Source of the DNA: Mytilisepta virgata
Lineage: Eukaryota > Mollusca > Bivalvia > Mytilida > Mytilidae
Reading direction: 5' to 3'
Assembly: GCA_028015205.1 (NCBI GenBank)
Contig: CM051514.1
Location: forward strand, 1 to 64,000
Length of the DNA: 64,000 bases
Part shown: piece by piece, positions 37,473-49,639 of the stretch
Position numbering within the stretch: the stretch's first letter is position 1
How the letters are laid out: each line of letters opens with the position of its first letter
Made by a program: the position numbers and the translations under genes
The notes under the pieces: generated by a model
Databases searched by the model: none
Told to the model about the DNA's origin: nothing
Seen by the model: only the letters and a program-made list of their open reading frames with translations

Positions 37473-37929
37473 AGCATATAACATGCTTAGAAAATATTAC
37501 AAAACGTATACATGTAGGATCATTGACCATACATCAAATAAACAACAAACTATATGCCATAATACCGGAAATACAAATGTTAACTTACAGAAATCAAGTG
37601 GTCAGAAAATTAAATAATCACTCGTGTCTTCTGCCTTCAATTGCAACTCATTTATTACTTACAATCCATGTCTACTCCCTTGTATACTCTTAGGAATGTG
37701 TAAAAAAGTCAACCAAATAAATGCAGGAGCAACCTCTGTAGATCAGATAAGAGATCAGTGAAAATTCTATTATTTGGCACAGAACATCTGTTTTTGAAAT
37801 AATTAGTGATAAATATTAGTATGAGAATATGGTGAAAAGTAATTACAACCTTTGATAAGCGTAACTTCGAGAGCAAGGTTAAGTTTATATCTCAGGCCAA
37901 GGTTAAGGATGAGGTTTAGTCTAAGAACA

Positions 37930-38310
37930 ATACTTATCCTTTTAATTGTCCTAAAACTTATGCTTACTTAAAATGGACCTTCTTAGATTATTATTAAACT
38001 TTGAATTGTCCTAAGACTTATGCTTACTTAAGTTAAACCGTCTCAGATTATAATTAATCTTTGAATTGTCCTCAGACTTATGCTTACTTAAACTGAACCT
38101 TCTCAGATTATCATTAAACTTTGAATTGTCCTAAGACTTATGCTTACTTAAACTGAACCTTCTCAGATTATTATTAAATTTTGAATTGGCCTCAGACTTA
38201 TGCTTACTTAAGCTAAACCTTCTCTCAAACTTTGAATCGTTCTCAGACTTAACCTCAAACTTAACCTTGTCCTTACACTTACACTAATTCTCAACCTTGT
38301 CCTCAAAGTT
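37930..38310. repeat. 60-bp minisatellite
   Basis: About five units, followed by a degenerate tail with TTAACCTTGTCC motifs. Confidence 0.85.
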
Positions 38311-38650
38311 ACACTTAATTCACTTTTGTACAATCTGAAAATTCCTTTATCAAAATATTATGTATATCAAATACATGTAGCATCACTGACCATAAATCAA
38401 ATACACAACAAAATATATACCGTAATAATGGAAATACAAATGTTAACTTATAGAAATCAAGTGACCAAAAAAATATATAATCACTCGTTACTCTTACCGT
38501 TCAATTGCGACTCATTTATCAGTGACAATCCTTATCATATTTACAAAAAGTCAATCAATAAATGGAGATTCATAAATTCCACAAACAACAAAATGTAAAC
38601 CAGAAATAGTCTTAACTAAAAAAAGACCAAATATAATATACACATCACTT

Positions 38651-38734
38651 CTACCCGTTATTTGGAATCGTTTGTGATTTGCAAACCGTGTCTACTTTAT
38701 TGTAAATCTTCAATAATTTCTTTATTGAAAAAAT
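38651..38734 (-). pseudogene. Scrap of a coiled-coil-gene 3' end (unit 3)
   Basis: Same fragment, in the unit nearly identical to unit 2. Confidence 0.75.
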
Positions 38735-39189
38735 AGCATATAACATGCTTAGAAAATATTACAAAACGTATACATGTAGGATCATTGACCATACATCAAA
38801 TAAACAACAAACTATATGCCATAATACCGGAAATACAAATGTTAACTAACAGAAATCAAGTGGTCAGAAAATTAAATAATCACTCGTGTCTTCTGCCTTC
38901 AATTGCAACTCATTTATTACTTACAATCCATGTCTACTCCCTTGTATACTCTTAGGAATGTGTAAAAAAGTCAACCAAATAAATGCAGGAGCAACCTCTG
39001 TAGATCAGATAAGAGATCAGTGAAAATTCTATTATTTGGCACAGAACATCTTTTTTTGAAATAATTAGTGATAAATATTAGTATGAGAATATGGTGAAAA
39101 GTAATTACAACCTTTGATAAGCGTAACTTCGAGAGCAAGGTTAAGTTTATATCTCAGGCCAAGGTTAAGGATGAGGTTTAGTCTAAGAA

Positions 39190-39780
39190 CAATACTTATC
39201 CTTTTAATTGTCCTAAAACTTATGCTTACTTAAAATGGACCTTCTTAGATTATTATTAAACTTTGAATTGTCCTAAGACTTATGCTTACTTAAGTTAAAC
39301 CGTCTCAGATTATAATTAATCTTTGAATTGTCCTCAGACTTATGCTTACTTAAACTGAACCTTCTCAGATTATCATTAAACTTTGAATTGTCCTAAGACT
39401 TATGCTTACTTAAACTGAACCTTCTCAGATTATTATTAAATTTTGAATTGGCCTCAGACTTATGCTTACTTAAGCTAAACCTTCTAAGATTATTACTAAT
39501 CTTTGAATTGTCCTCAGACTTATGCTTAATTAAGCTGAACCTTTTCAGATTATTATTAAATTTTGAATTGGTCTCAGACTTATGCTTACTTATTCTGAAC
39601 CTTCTCAGATTATTATTAAACTTTGAATTGTACTAAGACTTATGCTTACTTATTCTGAACCTTCTCAGATTAATACTTAACCTTTGAATTGTTCTCAGAC
39701 TTAACCTCACATATAACCTTGGCCTTAGACATATACTTATCCCCAACCTTATCCTCCAAGTTACACTTTATTGACTTCTG
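39190..39780. repeat. 60-bp minisatellite
   Basis: About eight units. The first five match 37930-38230; the rest are extra copies. Confidence 0.85.
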
Positions 39781-39957
39781 TACAATCTGAAAATTCCTTT
39801 ATCAAAATATTATGAATATCAAATACATGTAGCAATCCTTGTCATATTTACAAAAAGTCAATCAATAAATGGAGATTCATAAATTCCACAAACAACAAAA
39901 TGTAAACCAGAAATAGTCTTAACTAAAGAAAGACCAATTATAATATACACATCACTT

Positions 39958-40041
39958 CTACCCGTTATTTGGAATCGTTTGGGATTTGCAAATCGTGTCT
40001 ACTTTATTGTAAATCTTCAATAATTTCTTTATTGAAAAAAT
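39958..40041 (-). pseudogene. Scrap of a coiled-coil-gene 3' end (unit 4)
   Basis: Same fragment with small changes; DTVC becomes DTIC. Confidence 0.73.
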
Positions 40042-40489
40042 AGCATATAACATGCTAAGAAAATATTACAAAACGTATACATGTAGGATCATTGACCATA
40101 CATCAAATAAACAACAAACTATATACCATAATGCCGGAAATACAAATGTTAACTAACAGAAATCAAGTGGTCAGAAAATTAAATAATCACTCGTGTCTTC
40201 TGCCTTCAATTGCAACTCATTAATTACTTACAATCCATATCTACTCCTTTGTATACTCTTAAGAATGAGTACAAAAAGTCAACTAAATCAATGCAGGAGC
40301 AATCTATGTAGATCAGATAAGAGATCAGTGAAAATTCTATTATTTGACACAGAACATCTTTTTAAATATAATTAATGATAAATATTAGTATGAGAATATG
40401 GTGAAAAGTAATTACAACCTTGGATAAGCGTAACTTCGAGAGCAAGGTTAAGTTTATATCTCAGGCCAAGGTTAAGGATGAGGATTAGT

Positions 40490-41330
40490 CTAAGAACAAT
40501 ACTTATCCTTGGAATTGTCCTAACAATTATGCTTACTTAAACTGAACCTTCTCAGATTATTATTAAACTTTGAATTGTCCTAAGACTTATACTTACTTAA
40601 ACTGAACCTTCTCAGATTATTCTTAAACTTTAAATTGTCCTCAGACTTATGCTTACTTAAACTGAACCTTCTCAGATTATCATTACTCTTTAAATTCTTC
40701 TCAGACTTATGCTTAATTAAGCTAAACCTTCTCAGATTATAATTAATCTTTGAATTGTCCTCAGACTTATGCTTAATTAAGCTGAACCTTCTCAGATTAT
40801 TATTAAACTTTGAATTGGCCTCAGACTTATGCTTATTTATTCTGAACCTTCTGAGATTATTATTAAACTTTGAATTGTCCAAAGACTTATGCTTAATTAA
40901 ACTGAACCTTCTCAGATTATTATCAAACTTTGAATTGTCCTAAGACTTATGCTTACTTAAACTGAACCTTCTCAAATTATTATTAAATTTTGAATTGGCC
41001 TCAGACTTATGCTTACTTAAGCTAAACCTTCTCAGATTATTACTAATCTTTGAATTGTCCTCAGACTTATGCTTAATTAAGCTGAACCTTTTCAGATTAT
41101 TATTAAACTTTGAATTGGCCTCAGACTTATGCTTACTTAAACTGAACCTTCTCAGATTATTATTAAACTTTGAATTGTACTAAGACTTATGCTTACTTAT
41201 TCCGAACCTTCTCAGATTAATACTTAACCTTTACATTGTTCTCAGACTTAACCTCACATATAACCATGTCCTTAGACATATACATATCCTCAACCTTATC
41301 CTCCAAGTTACACTTTATTCACTTCTGTAC
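40490..41330. repeat. 60-bp minisatellite, longest array
   Basis: About twelve units. The period is a multiple of three, so both strands stay open. The minus strand would read a 20-residue repeat (DNSKFNNNLRRFSLIKHKSE). Confidence 0.87.
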
Positions 41331-41503
41331 AATCTGAAAATTCCTTATCAAAATATTATGAATATCAAATACATGTAGCAATCCTTGTCATATTTACAAA
41401 ATGTCAATCAATAAATGGAGATTCATAAATTCCACAAACAACAAAATGTAAAGCAGAAATAGTCTTAACTAAAGACAGACCAATTATAATATACACATCA
41501 CTT

Positions 41504-41587
41504 CTACCCGTTATTTGGAATCGTTTGTGATTTGCAAACCGTGTCTACTTTATTGTAAATCTTCAATTATTTCTTTATTGAAAAAAT
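41504..41587 (-). pseudogene. Scrap of a coiled-coil-gene 3' end (unit 5)
   Basis: Same fragment, in the unit closest to the intact gene. Confidence 0.73.
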
Positions 41588-42039
41588 AGCATATAACATG
41601 CTAAGAAAATATTACAAAACGTATACATGTAGGATCATTGACCATACATCAAATAAACAACAAACTATATCCCATAATGCCGGAAATACAAATGTTAACT
41701 AACAGAAATCAAGTGGTCAGAAAATTAAATAATCACTCGTGTCTTCTGCCTTCAATTGCAACTTATTTGTTACTTACAATCCATATCTACTCCTTTGTAT
41801 ACCCTTAAGATTGTGTACAAAAAGTCAACCAAATAAATGCAGGAGCAATCTCTGTAGATCAGATAAAGATCAGTGAAAATTCTATTATTTGACACAGAAC
41901 ATCTTTTTAAATATAATTAATGATAAATATTAGTATGAGAATATGGTGAAAAGTAATTACAACCTTGGATAAGCGTAACTTCGAGAGCAAGGTTAAGTTT
42001 ATATCTCAGGCCAAGGTTAAGGATGAGGTTGAGTCTAAG

Positions 42040-42690
42040 AACAATACTTATCCTTGGAATTGTCCTAACAATTATGCTTACTTAAACTGAACCTTCTCAG
42101 ATTATTATTAAACTTTGAATTGTCCTAAGACTTATGCTTACTTAAGCTAAACCTTCTCAGATTATAATTAATCTTTAAATTGTCCTCAGACTTATGCTTA
42201 CTTAAGCTGAACCTTCTCAGATTATCATTACTCTTTAAATTCTTCTCAGACTTATGCTGAATTAAGCTGAACCTTCTCAGATTATTATTAAACTTTGAAT
42301 TGGCCTCAGAATTATGCTTACTTATTCTGAACCTTCTCAGATTATTATTAAACTTTGAATTGTCCTAAGACTTATGCTTACTTAAACTGAACCTTCTCAG
42401 ATTATCATTAAACTTTAAATTGTCCTAAGACTTATGCTTACTTAAACTGAACCTTCTCAGATTATTATTAAATTTTGAATTGTCCTCAGACTTATGCTTA
42501 ATTAAGCTGAACCTTTTCAGATTATTATTAAACTTTGAATTGTCGTAAGACTTATGCTTACTTATTCTGAACCTTCTCAGATTAATACTTAACCTTTGAA
42601 TTGTTCTCAGACTTAACCTCACATATAACCTTGTCCTTAGACATATACTTATCCTCAACCTTGTCCTCGAAGTTACACTTTATTCACTTC
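42040..42690. repeat. 60-bp minisatellite next to the coiled-coil gene
   Basis: About nine units. It ends about 100 bp from the 3' end of the coiled-coil gene and carries the same GTACAATCTGAAAATTCC flank as the other units. Confidence 0.85.
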
Positions 42691-42794
42691 TGTACAATCT
42701 GAAAATTCCTTTATCAAAATATTATGAATATCAAACAACAAAATTTAGAACAGAAATAGTCTCATCTAATAGACGACCAATTAAAACGTACATA

Positions 42795-44272
42795 TCACTT
42801 AGACTGGTTATGTGGACTGGATTGTGATTTACAAACCGTGTCGACTTTATTATACACTTTATTTTCTATTTCATCTGACTCTATCCAATATCCTTGCTTC
42901 ACTCCTTCGCTAAAGATTTTTTCTTTCACATACTTGCTTCGCCTGTAGTTTAATTTACTACACATTTCATTTATAAAAGAGGTCCCTTTCTCTTCCTTTT
43001 TCCATTCCCATCTTTTCTTTTTCTTTGGTGGGATGACAATTACGTCATCATCTTTCTGCTCATTACAAGTACTAGTTTCCTTAACAGAAAGATTAGCTCC
43101 GGAGTCCCTTTTGTTTTTCTTTAACGGGATGACGATTACGTCCTTACTTTTCGCCTCATTATCAGTGGGTTTTTCTTTTATACAACAATTTGCTTCGGAT
43201 TTCTTTTTCTTTTCTTTAGTTTGCTCTACAGGTATGATTCTCTGATTACTGTCAATGTTTGTATTAACCCTCATTACTTCACTACCAGTAGGCAATTCCT
43301 TTTCGGATATCTCAAGAGGTACACTTAAATTCGGCGTTGATGTCATGGACGGTATTCCAAATCCCGATTCTTGAATGCAGTACGAATCGCTGGGAAGTTG
43401 AAGTATTTGAAATATGTTTTGATTTTCATCATTTGGCTGACTTGATGTATCCTCAGTGTGATAAATGTTTTGATTCGCATCAAGAATTTGGCTTTGTGTA
43501 TGCATTTTTAAGGTAAATAGTCCACTATTTAATGTTTTTTCAATTTCAACTTTTTGATTTGCATTACTTTCTTCCAACATTTTTCTTATATCTCCAATCT
43601 CATTTTGCATTTTTTCGATCTTTTTTTCATGATCGTCTCTCTGTATGTTTTGTTCTTGTTGCATCTTTTCTAAATCGGCTCTAACGATTTCAAACTTTGA
43701 TTCAAATTTGTCATTTAGTTCCTTTTGTAAAGCGTCCATTTGTAATTTGTGTTCATCTTTAACTTTTTCAAGTTTAGATTCAAACTTTTCATTTAGTTTC
43801 TGTTTAAATTCCTCAATATGAAATTTGTTTTCTTTCTGCAGAATTTCATATTTAGAGTCCAACTTGTCACATACTTTCTTTTGCAAGTCTTCAATTATTT
43901 GTCTGTGTTCATTCCTAACCATTTCTATGTTAGATTCATACTTGTCATTAATTTTCTGTTTAAATTCCTCAATATGAAAGTTGTTTTCTTTCTGCAGAAT
44001 TTCATATTTAGAGTCCAACTTGTCACATACTTTCTTTTGCAAGTCTTCAATTATTTGTTTGTGTTCATTCCTAACCATTTCAATGTTAGATTCATACTTG
44101 TCATTAATTTTCTCATTGTGTACCTTTAAATCACTATTCAATGTGTTTTTATGATTTACCTGGTCCTCTCTCAAGGCGTTTGTGAAAACTTGAACTTCTT
44201 GAACCAATTCACTTTTTATTTTTTCATATCTTCTTTGGATCATTAATTGAAGATTAGACGAAGTCACATATT
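42795..44272 (-). CDS. Coiled-coil gene, main exon
   Basis: Encodes residue 18 to the stop, with no in-frame stop across 1478 nt, which is exceptional in this AT-rich repeat-filled region. Confidence 0.85.
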
Positions 44273-44961
44273 CTGCAATAACAATGAAGTTTTTTTTGGT
44301 AAATTTCTCTTTCAATTATACTTTTTATCAGAAATTTTTTTATACAGTAATGAGTGTTTCTTGTGGTGAGTTAATAAGATATATAAAATAAATGGTAGAT
44401 AAAACCACATAAAAGGGGAAAATAATAAAAGGTCAAAGTGACATTAATAAAGTAAACATCTAAAAGGTAAAATGCCCAAATTTTCGGAATATAATTCCTT
44501 CGTCAAGGGGCAAGAAAAGATAAGAACAAAATAAAACACAACCGCCACGTTGTGAAAGCTATCGATCAAACTTTTTTATACAACCTGGATGCAATCGTGT
44601 TTTGTTTTCCTGCTACCCTTTACTTTTGTCCTAAGACCTATACTTGAACTTATAGCTACACATTTCCCAATTTTCATGTTATTAATTATTTTTAGATATA
44701 TTATTGAATAATGTTTCCTCATCTTCGTGTTCATACTTATCATTTGATATATTCTTAAACTTTTCCTTGTCCCCATATTCTTATATTTGTCCCTATCCTT
44801 ATGCTAGGATTTCAAAAACTTCAGTTTCAACACTGCTGATGACATGTAATTAATCATACAGTGCATTTAGTTTTAATTACCTTATCCTAGATCAATTTTT
44901 ATAACTTACCATCAGATGATTCCTCGTCGGAGGTGATACGTGATGCATCATCGTTCGACAT
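42795..44961 (-). CDS. Unrecognised coiled-coil, lysine-rich protein, 2 coding exons
   Basis: The join 44961-44910 and 44272-42795 predicts 509 aa. The small first exon reads MSNDDASRITSDEESSD and ends GATG|GTAAGT. The acceptor TTGTTATTGCAG|AATATG continues in frame as EYVTSSNLQL, so I prefer this start to a Met inside the intron. Residues ~25-260 are a long heptad-like, charged coiled coil. It holds two almost identical 52-residue repeats (73-124 and 125-176; 156 bp each) and two decayed partial repeats. Then comes a Ser/Asn-rich linker. The motif DVIVIPxKKxKR occurs twice, the second time as PPKKKKRWEWKK. These basic clusters resemble nuclear localisation signals. The C-terminal ~65 residues (GTSFINEMCSKLNYRRSKYV and beyond) are more globular. 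No enzyme motif or known family was recognised, so function is unknown. Fragments of its 3' end fill the neighbouring array. Confidence 0.75.
44273..44909 (-). other. Intron of the coiled-coil gene
   Basis: 637 bp with GT-AG ends. It contains no supported gene; a 66-aa minus-strand frame at 44576-44776 has no recognisable features. Confidence 0.6.
44910..44961 (-). CDS. Coiled-coil gene, small first coding exon
   Basis: 52 nt encoding an acidic N-terminus. An acceptor-like TTTATGTTTCAG|GTTAGAT lies just upstream (exon edge 44975), suggesting another noncoding exon further right. Confidence 0.65.
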
Positions 44962-47900
44962 CTTGATTATCTAACCTGAAACATAAATGTTCGTTTAAAT
45001 ATGCTTAATTTATTATTTTATTCTCAAATTTATATAGCAATTGTCCTAAGACATTCATTCTTTCATTTCCCACAGACCTAACAAATCTCACACTAACACA
45101 GTTTTCAACCTCACACTCATGTCTATCTCAACCTTACCTTTATCCTCATACTTATTCTTAACCTTATCCTTGTCCTCATACTTAACCTTAACCTTTATCG
45201 AACTTGTTGACAGCACCCTTAACCTCCGATATATTCTTAAACTTAACCTTATCCTCGGATTTATCCTTAACCTTATCTTAATCAACAGACTTATCGGTAA
45301 ATTTGACCTGTAATTGTCGTCGCAAACTAATTTTTAACCATCTTTTTTATCCTTAGATTTATCTTTAACATTATCATTGTCCTATATATCTGAACTGATT
45401 CATTCAATGGACTCCTAGATTTGCTCGTCAGACAAATGCTACACCTTTGAATTTTTTTTAGGTTTACCTCATTCTAATCCTTGTCCTAAGACATATACTT
45501 ATCCTTTAGCTTGCTTTAGAAGTCACACGTATCCAAGGTTGTAATTTACTCTTCAACATATTCTCATACTAATAGGTATCATTAATTATAGTATTATCAA
45601 AAAAAAATGTTATGTGTCTAATTATCAAATTTTTACTGATCAGTTATCTGATTTTCAAACAAAAAACTTTCATTAAAGTTATTTTCAAACTGTTGTTATA
45701 AAGGCTGCCCTCACTTTGTTCTGAACTTGGTAATCAAAATCCATCATATTAAATGCACCTTTTCAAAATTCTTCTTATTACAGCGAGTATCCTAATTGTT
45801 GTCATGCTGCATTTTACTGACCTTAATATAAACATTTGCTTAAAGTTTACCTTTTGTGCCTTCATAAAAACTTAATACCATCAGACTCATATAATCTAGA
45901 TTTATCCTCAGACCTAAAACTAAACCTTTTAGCAATTGTCCTAAGACATTCATTCTTTCATTTTCCACAGACCTACCAAATCTCACACTAACACAGTTTT
46001 CAACCTCACACTCATGTCTATCTCAACATTACCTTTATCCTCATACTTATCCTTAACCTTATCCTTGTACTCAGACTTATCCTTAACCTTTATCGAACTT
46101 GTTGACAGCACCCTTATCCTCCGATATATTCTTAAACTTAACCTTATCCTCGAATTTATCCTTAACCTTATCTTAATCAACAGACTTATCGGTAAATTTG
46201 ACCTGTAATTGTCGTCACAAACTAATTTTTAACCATCTTTTTTATCCTTAGATTTATCTTTAACATTATCATTGTCCTATATATCTGAACTGATTCATTC
46301 AATGGACTCCTAGATTTGCTCGTCAGACACCAATTGAAGAAAAGAGTTGCTATTTTGTAAAATTTATTTCTTGAAACTCGACAGAGAAACAATAAAGTTA
46401 TGTTAAAAAGTATAGACTAACCTTGTTCAATGTTTACTCCTCCAACTCCACCATTCAATGGACCAAAAAAGGAAGTTACCTTAACCTTATCCTTGTCCTC
46501 AGACTTATCCTTAACCTTTATCGAACTTGTTGACAGCACGTATCCAAGGTTGAAATTTACTCTTCAACATATTTTCATACTAATAGCTATCATTAATTAT
46601 AGTATTATTTAAAAAATGCATATTTACACAGTTTCCAACCTCACACTCATGTCAATCTCAACCTTAACTTTATCCTTAAACTAATTAATTAACAATTTTT
46701 AATGCGGATTTCAAAGGTGAATCCAATTGAAGAAAAGAGTTGCTATTTTGTAAAATTTATTTCTTGAAACTCGACAGAGAAACAATTTTATGTTAAAAAG
46801 TATAGACTAACCTTGTTCAATGTTTACTCCTCCAACTCCACCATTCAATGGACCAAAAAAGGAAGTTACCTTAACCTTATCCTTGTCCTCATGCTTATCC
46901 TTAACCTTATCCTTGTCCTCAGACTTGTGCTTAACCTTATCCTTGTCCTCATACTTGTCCTTAACCTTATCCTTGTCCTCATACTTATCCTTAACCTTTA
47001 TCGAACTTGTTGACAGCACCCTTATCCTCCGATATATTCTTAAACTTAACCTTATCCTCGGATTTATCCTTAACCTTATCTTAATCAACAGACTTATCGG
47101 TAAATTTGACCTGTAATTGTCGTCGCAAACTAATTTTTAACCATCTTTTTTATCCTTAGATTTATCTTTAACATTATCATTGTCCTATATATCTGAACTG
47201 ATTCATTCAATGGACTCCTAGATTTGCTCGTCAAACAAATGCTAAACCTTTGAATTTTTTTTAGGTTTACCTCATTCTTATCCTTGTCCTAAGACATATA
47301 CTTATCCTTAAGCTTGCTTTAGAAGTCACACGTATCCAAGGTTGTAATTTACTCTTCAACGTATTCTCATACTAATAGGTATCATTAATTATAGTATTAT
47401 TAAAAAAATGCATATTGAAACTCGACAGAGAAACAATAAAGTTATGTTAAAAAGTATAGACTAACCTTGTTCAATGTTTACTCCTCCAACTCCACCATTC
47501 AATGGACCAAAAAAGGAAGTTACCTTAACCTTATCCTTGTCCTCATACTTATCCTTAACCTTATCCTTGTCCTCAGACTTATCCTTAACCTTTATCGAAC
47601 TTGTTGACAGCACGTATCCAAGGTTGTAATTTACTCTTCAACATATTTTCATACTAATAGCTATCATTAATTATAGTATTATTTAAAAAATGCATATTTA
47701 CACAGTTTCCAACCTCACACTCATGTCAATCTCAACCTTAACTTTATCCTTAAACTAATTAATTAACAATTTTTAATGCGGATTTCAAAGGTGAATCCAA
47801 TTGAAGAAAAGAGTTGCTATTTTGTAAAATTTATTTCTTGAAACTCGACAGAGAAACAATAAAGTTATGTTAAAAAGTATAGACTAACCTTGTTCAATGT

Positions 47901-48739
47901 TTACTCCTCCAACTCCACCATTCAATGGACCAAAAAAGGAAGTTACCTTAACCTTATCCTTGTCCTCAGACTTATCCTTAACCTTTATCGGACAGACTTA
48001 TCGGTAAATTTGACCTGTAATTGTCGTCACAAACTAATTTTTAACCATCTTTTTTATCCTTAGATTTATCTTTAACATTATCATTGTCCTATATATCTGA
48101 ACTGATTCATTCAATGGACTCCTAGATTTGCTCGTCAGACAAATGCTACACCTTTGAATTTTTTTTAGGTTTACCTCATTCTAATCCTTGTCCTAAGACA
48201 TATACTTATCCTTAAGCTTGCTTTAGAAGTCACACGTATCCAAGGTTGTAATTTACTCTTCAACATATTCTCATACTAATAGGTATCATTAATTATAGTA
48301 TTATCAAAAAAAAAATGTTATGTGTCTAATTATCAAATTTTTACTGATCAGTTATCTGATTTTCAAACAAAAAACTTTCATTAAAGTTATTTTCAAACTG
48401 TTGTTATAAAGGCTGCCCTCACTTTGTTCTGAACTTGGTAATCAAAATCCATCATATTAAATGCACCTTTTCAAAATTCTTCTTATTACAGCGAGTATCC
48501 TAATTGTTGTCATGCTGCATTTTACTGACCTTAATATAAACATTTGCTTAAAGTTTACCTTTTGTGCCTTCATAAAAACTTAATACCATCAGACTCATAT
48601 AATCTAGATTTATCCTCAGACCTAAAACTAAACCTTTTAGCAATTGTCCTAAGACATTCATTCTTTCATTTTCCACAGACCTACCAAATCTCACACTAAC
48701 ACAGTTTTCAACCTCACACTCATGTCTATCTCAACATTA

Positions 48740-48950
48740 CCTTTATCCTCATACTTATCCTTAACCTTATCCTTGTCCTCATACTTGTCCTTAACCGTAT
48801 CCTTGTCCTCAGACTTATCCTTAACCTTATCCTTGTTCTCATACTTATCCTTAACCTTATCCTTGTCCTCATACTTATCCTTAACCTTATCCTTGTCCTC
48901 ATACTTATCCTTAACCTTATCCTTGTACTCAGACTTATCCTTAACCTTTA
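48740..48950. repeat. 30-bp minisatellite, long array
   Basis: About seven 30-bp units of TTATCCTTGTCCTCATACTT plus ATCCTTAACC. The minus strand reads KDKVKDKYED repeatedly. Confidence 0.88.
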
Positions 48951-49556
48951 TCGAACTTGTTGACAGCACCCTTATCCTCCGATATATTCTTAAACTTAAC
49001 CTTATCCTCGAATTTATCCTTAACCTTATCTTAATCAACAGACTTATCGGTAAATTTGACCTGTAATTGTCGTCACAAACTAATTTTTAACCATCTTTTT
49101 TATCCTTAGATTTATCTTTAACATTATCATTGTCCTATATATCTGAACTGATTCATTCAATGGACTCCTAGATTTGCTCGTCAGACAAATGCTACACCTT
49201 TGAATTTTTTTTAGGGTTACCTCATTCTTATCCTTGTCCTAAGACATATACTTATCCTTAAGCTTGCTTTAGAAGTCACACGTATCCAAGGTTGTAATTC
49301 ACTCTTCAACATATTCTCATACTAATAGGTATCATTAATTATAGTATTATTAAAAAAATGCATATTTACACAGTTTCCAACCTCACACTCATGTCAATCT
49401 CAACCTTAACTTTATCCTTAAACTAATTAATTAACAATTTTTAATGCGGATTTCAAAGGTGATTCCAATTGAAGAAAAGAGTTGCTATTTTGTAAAATTT
49501 ATTTCTTGAAACTCGACAGAGAAACAATAAAGTTATGTTAAAAAGTATAGACTAAC

Positions 49557-49639
49557 CTTGTTCAATGTTTACTCCTCCAACTCCACCATTCAATGGACCA
49601 AAAAAGGAAGTACAAGGCCTGAAGTACCTTTTTAAAAAT
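49557..49639 (-). pseudogene. Exon-like block, full 83-nt form (copy 1 of 7)
   Basis: On the minus strand, AATAATTTTTCAG|ATTTTT is an acceptor and GAACAAG|GTTAGT a donor. Between them one frame is open: FLKRYFRPC followed by TSFFGPLNGGVGGVNIEQ. It could be a real small exon of an array gene or a decayed copy; I see no complete gene model around it, so it is entered as a fragment. Confidence 0.5.

Larger units (their letters stand above)
36041..42740. repeat. Tandem array of 1.15-1.55-kb composite units
   Basis: The landmark GTGATTTGCAAACCGTGTCT recurs at 36261, 37412, 38674, 39981 (variant) and 41527. Each unit holds two diverged half-units. Both halves contain ATCAAGTGxxCA, AATCACTCGT and TTCAATTGCxACTCATTxAT. 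A 60-bp minisatellite of variable length and a gene-derived scrap follow. Units starting near 37022 and 38284 are nearly identical (offset 1262 bp). Apparent 60-100-aa ORFs here come from the repeats. Confidence 0.9.

Noticed and set aside
37064..38598. Two identical 90-residue + strand frames
   Set aside because: Identity follows from the 1262-bp repeat; the frame is not kept in the other units and overlaps the opposite-strand gene scrap region.
39448..41183. Leucine-rich (DLCLLKLNLLRLLLNFEL) frames resembling a leucine-rich protein
   Set aside because: These are 60-bp minisatellite translations; the opposite strand is equally open and there is no start or flank support.
43818..44129. 103-residue + strand hydrophobic frame with internal repeat
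   Set aside because: It is antisense to the duplicated 52-residue coiled-coil repeats; the hydrophobic look comes from reverse-reading Glu/Lys codons.
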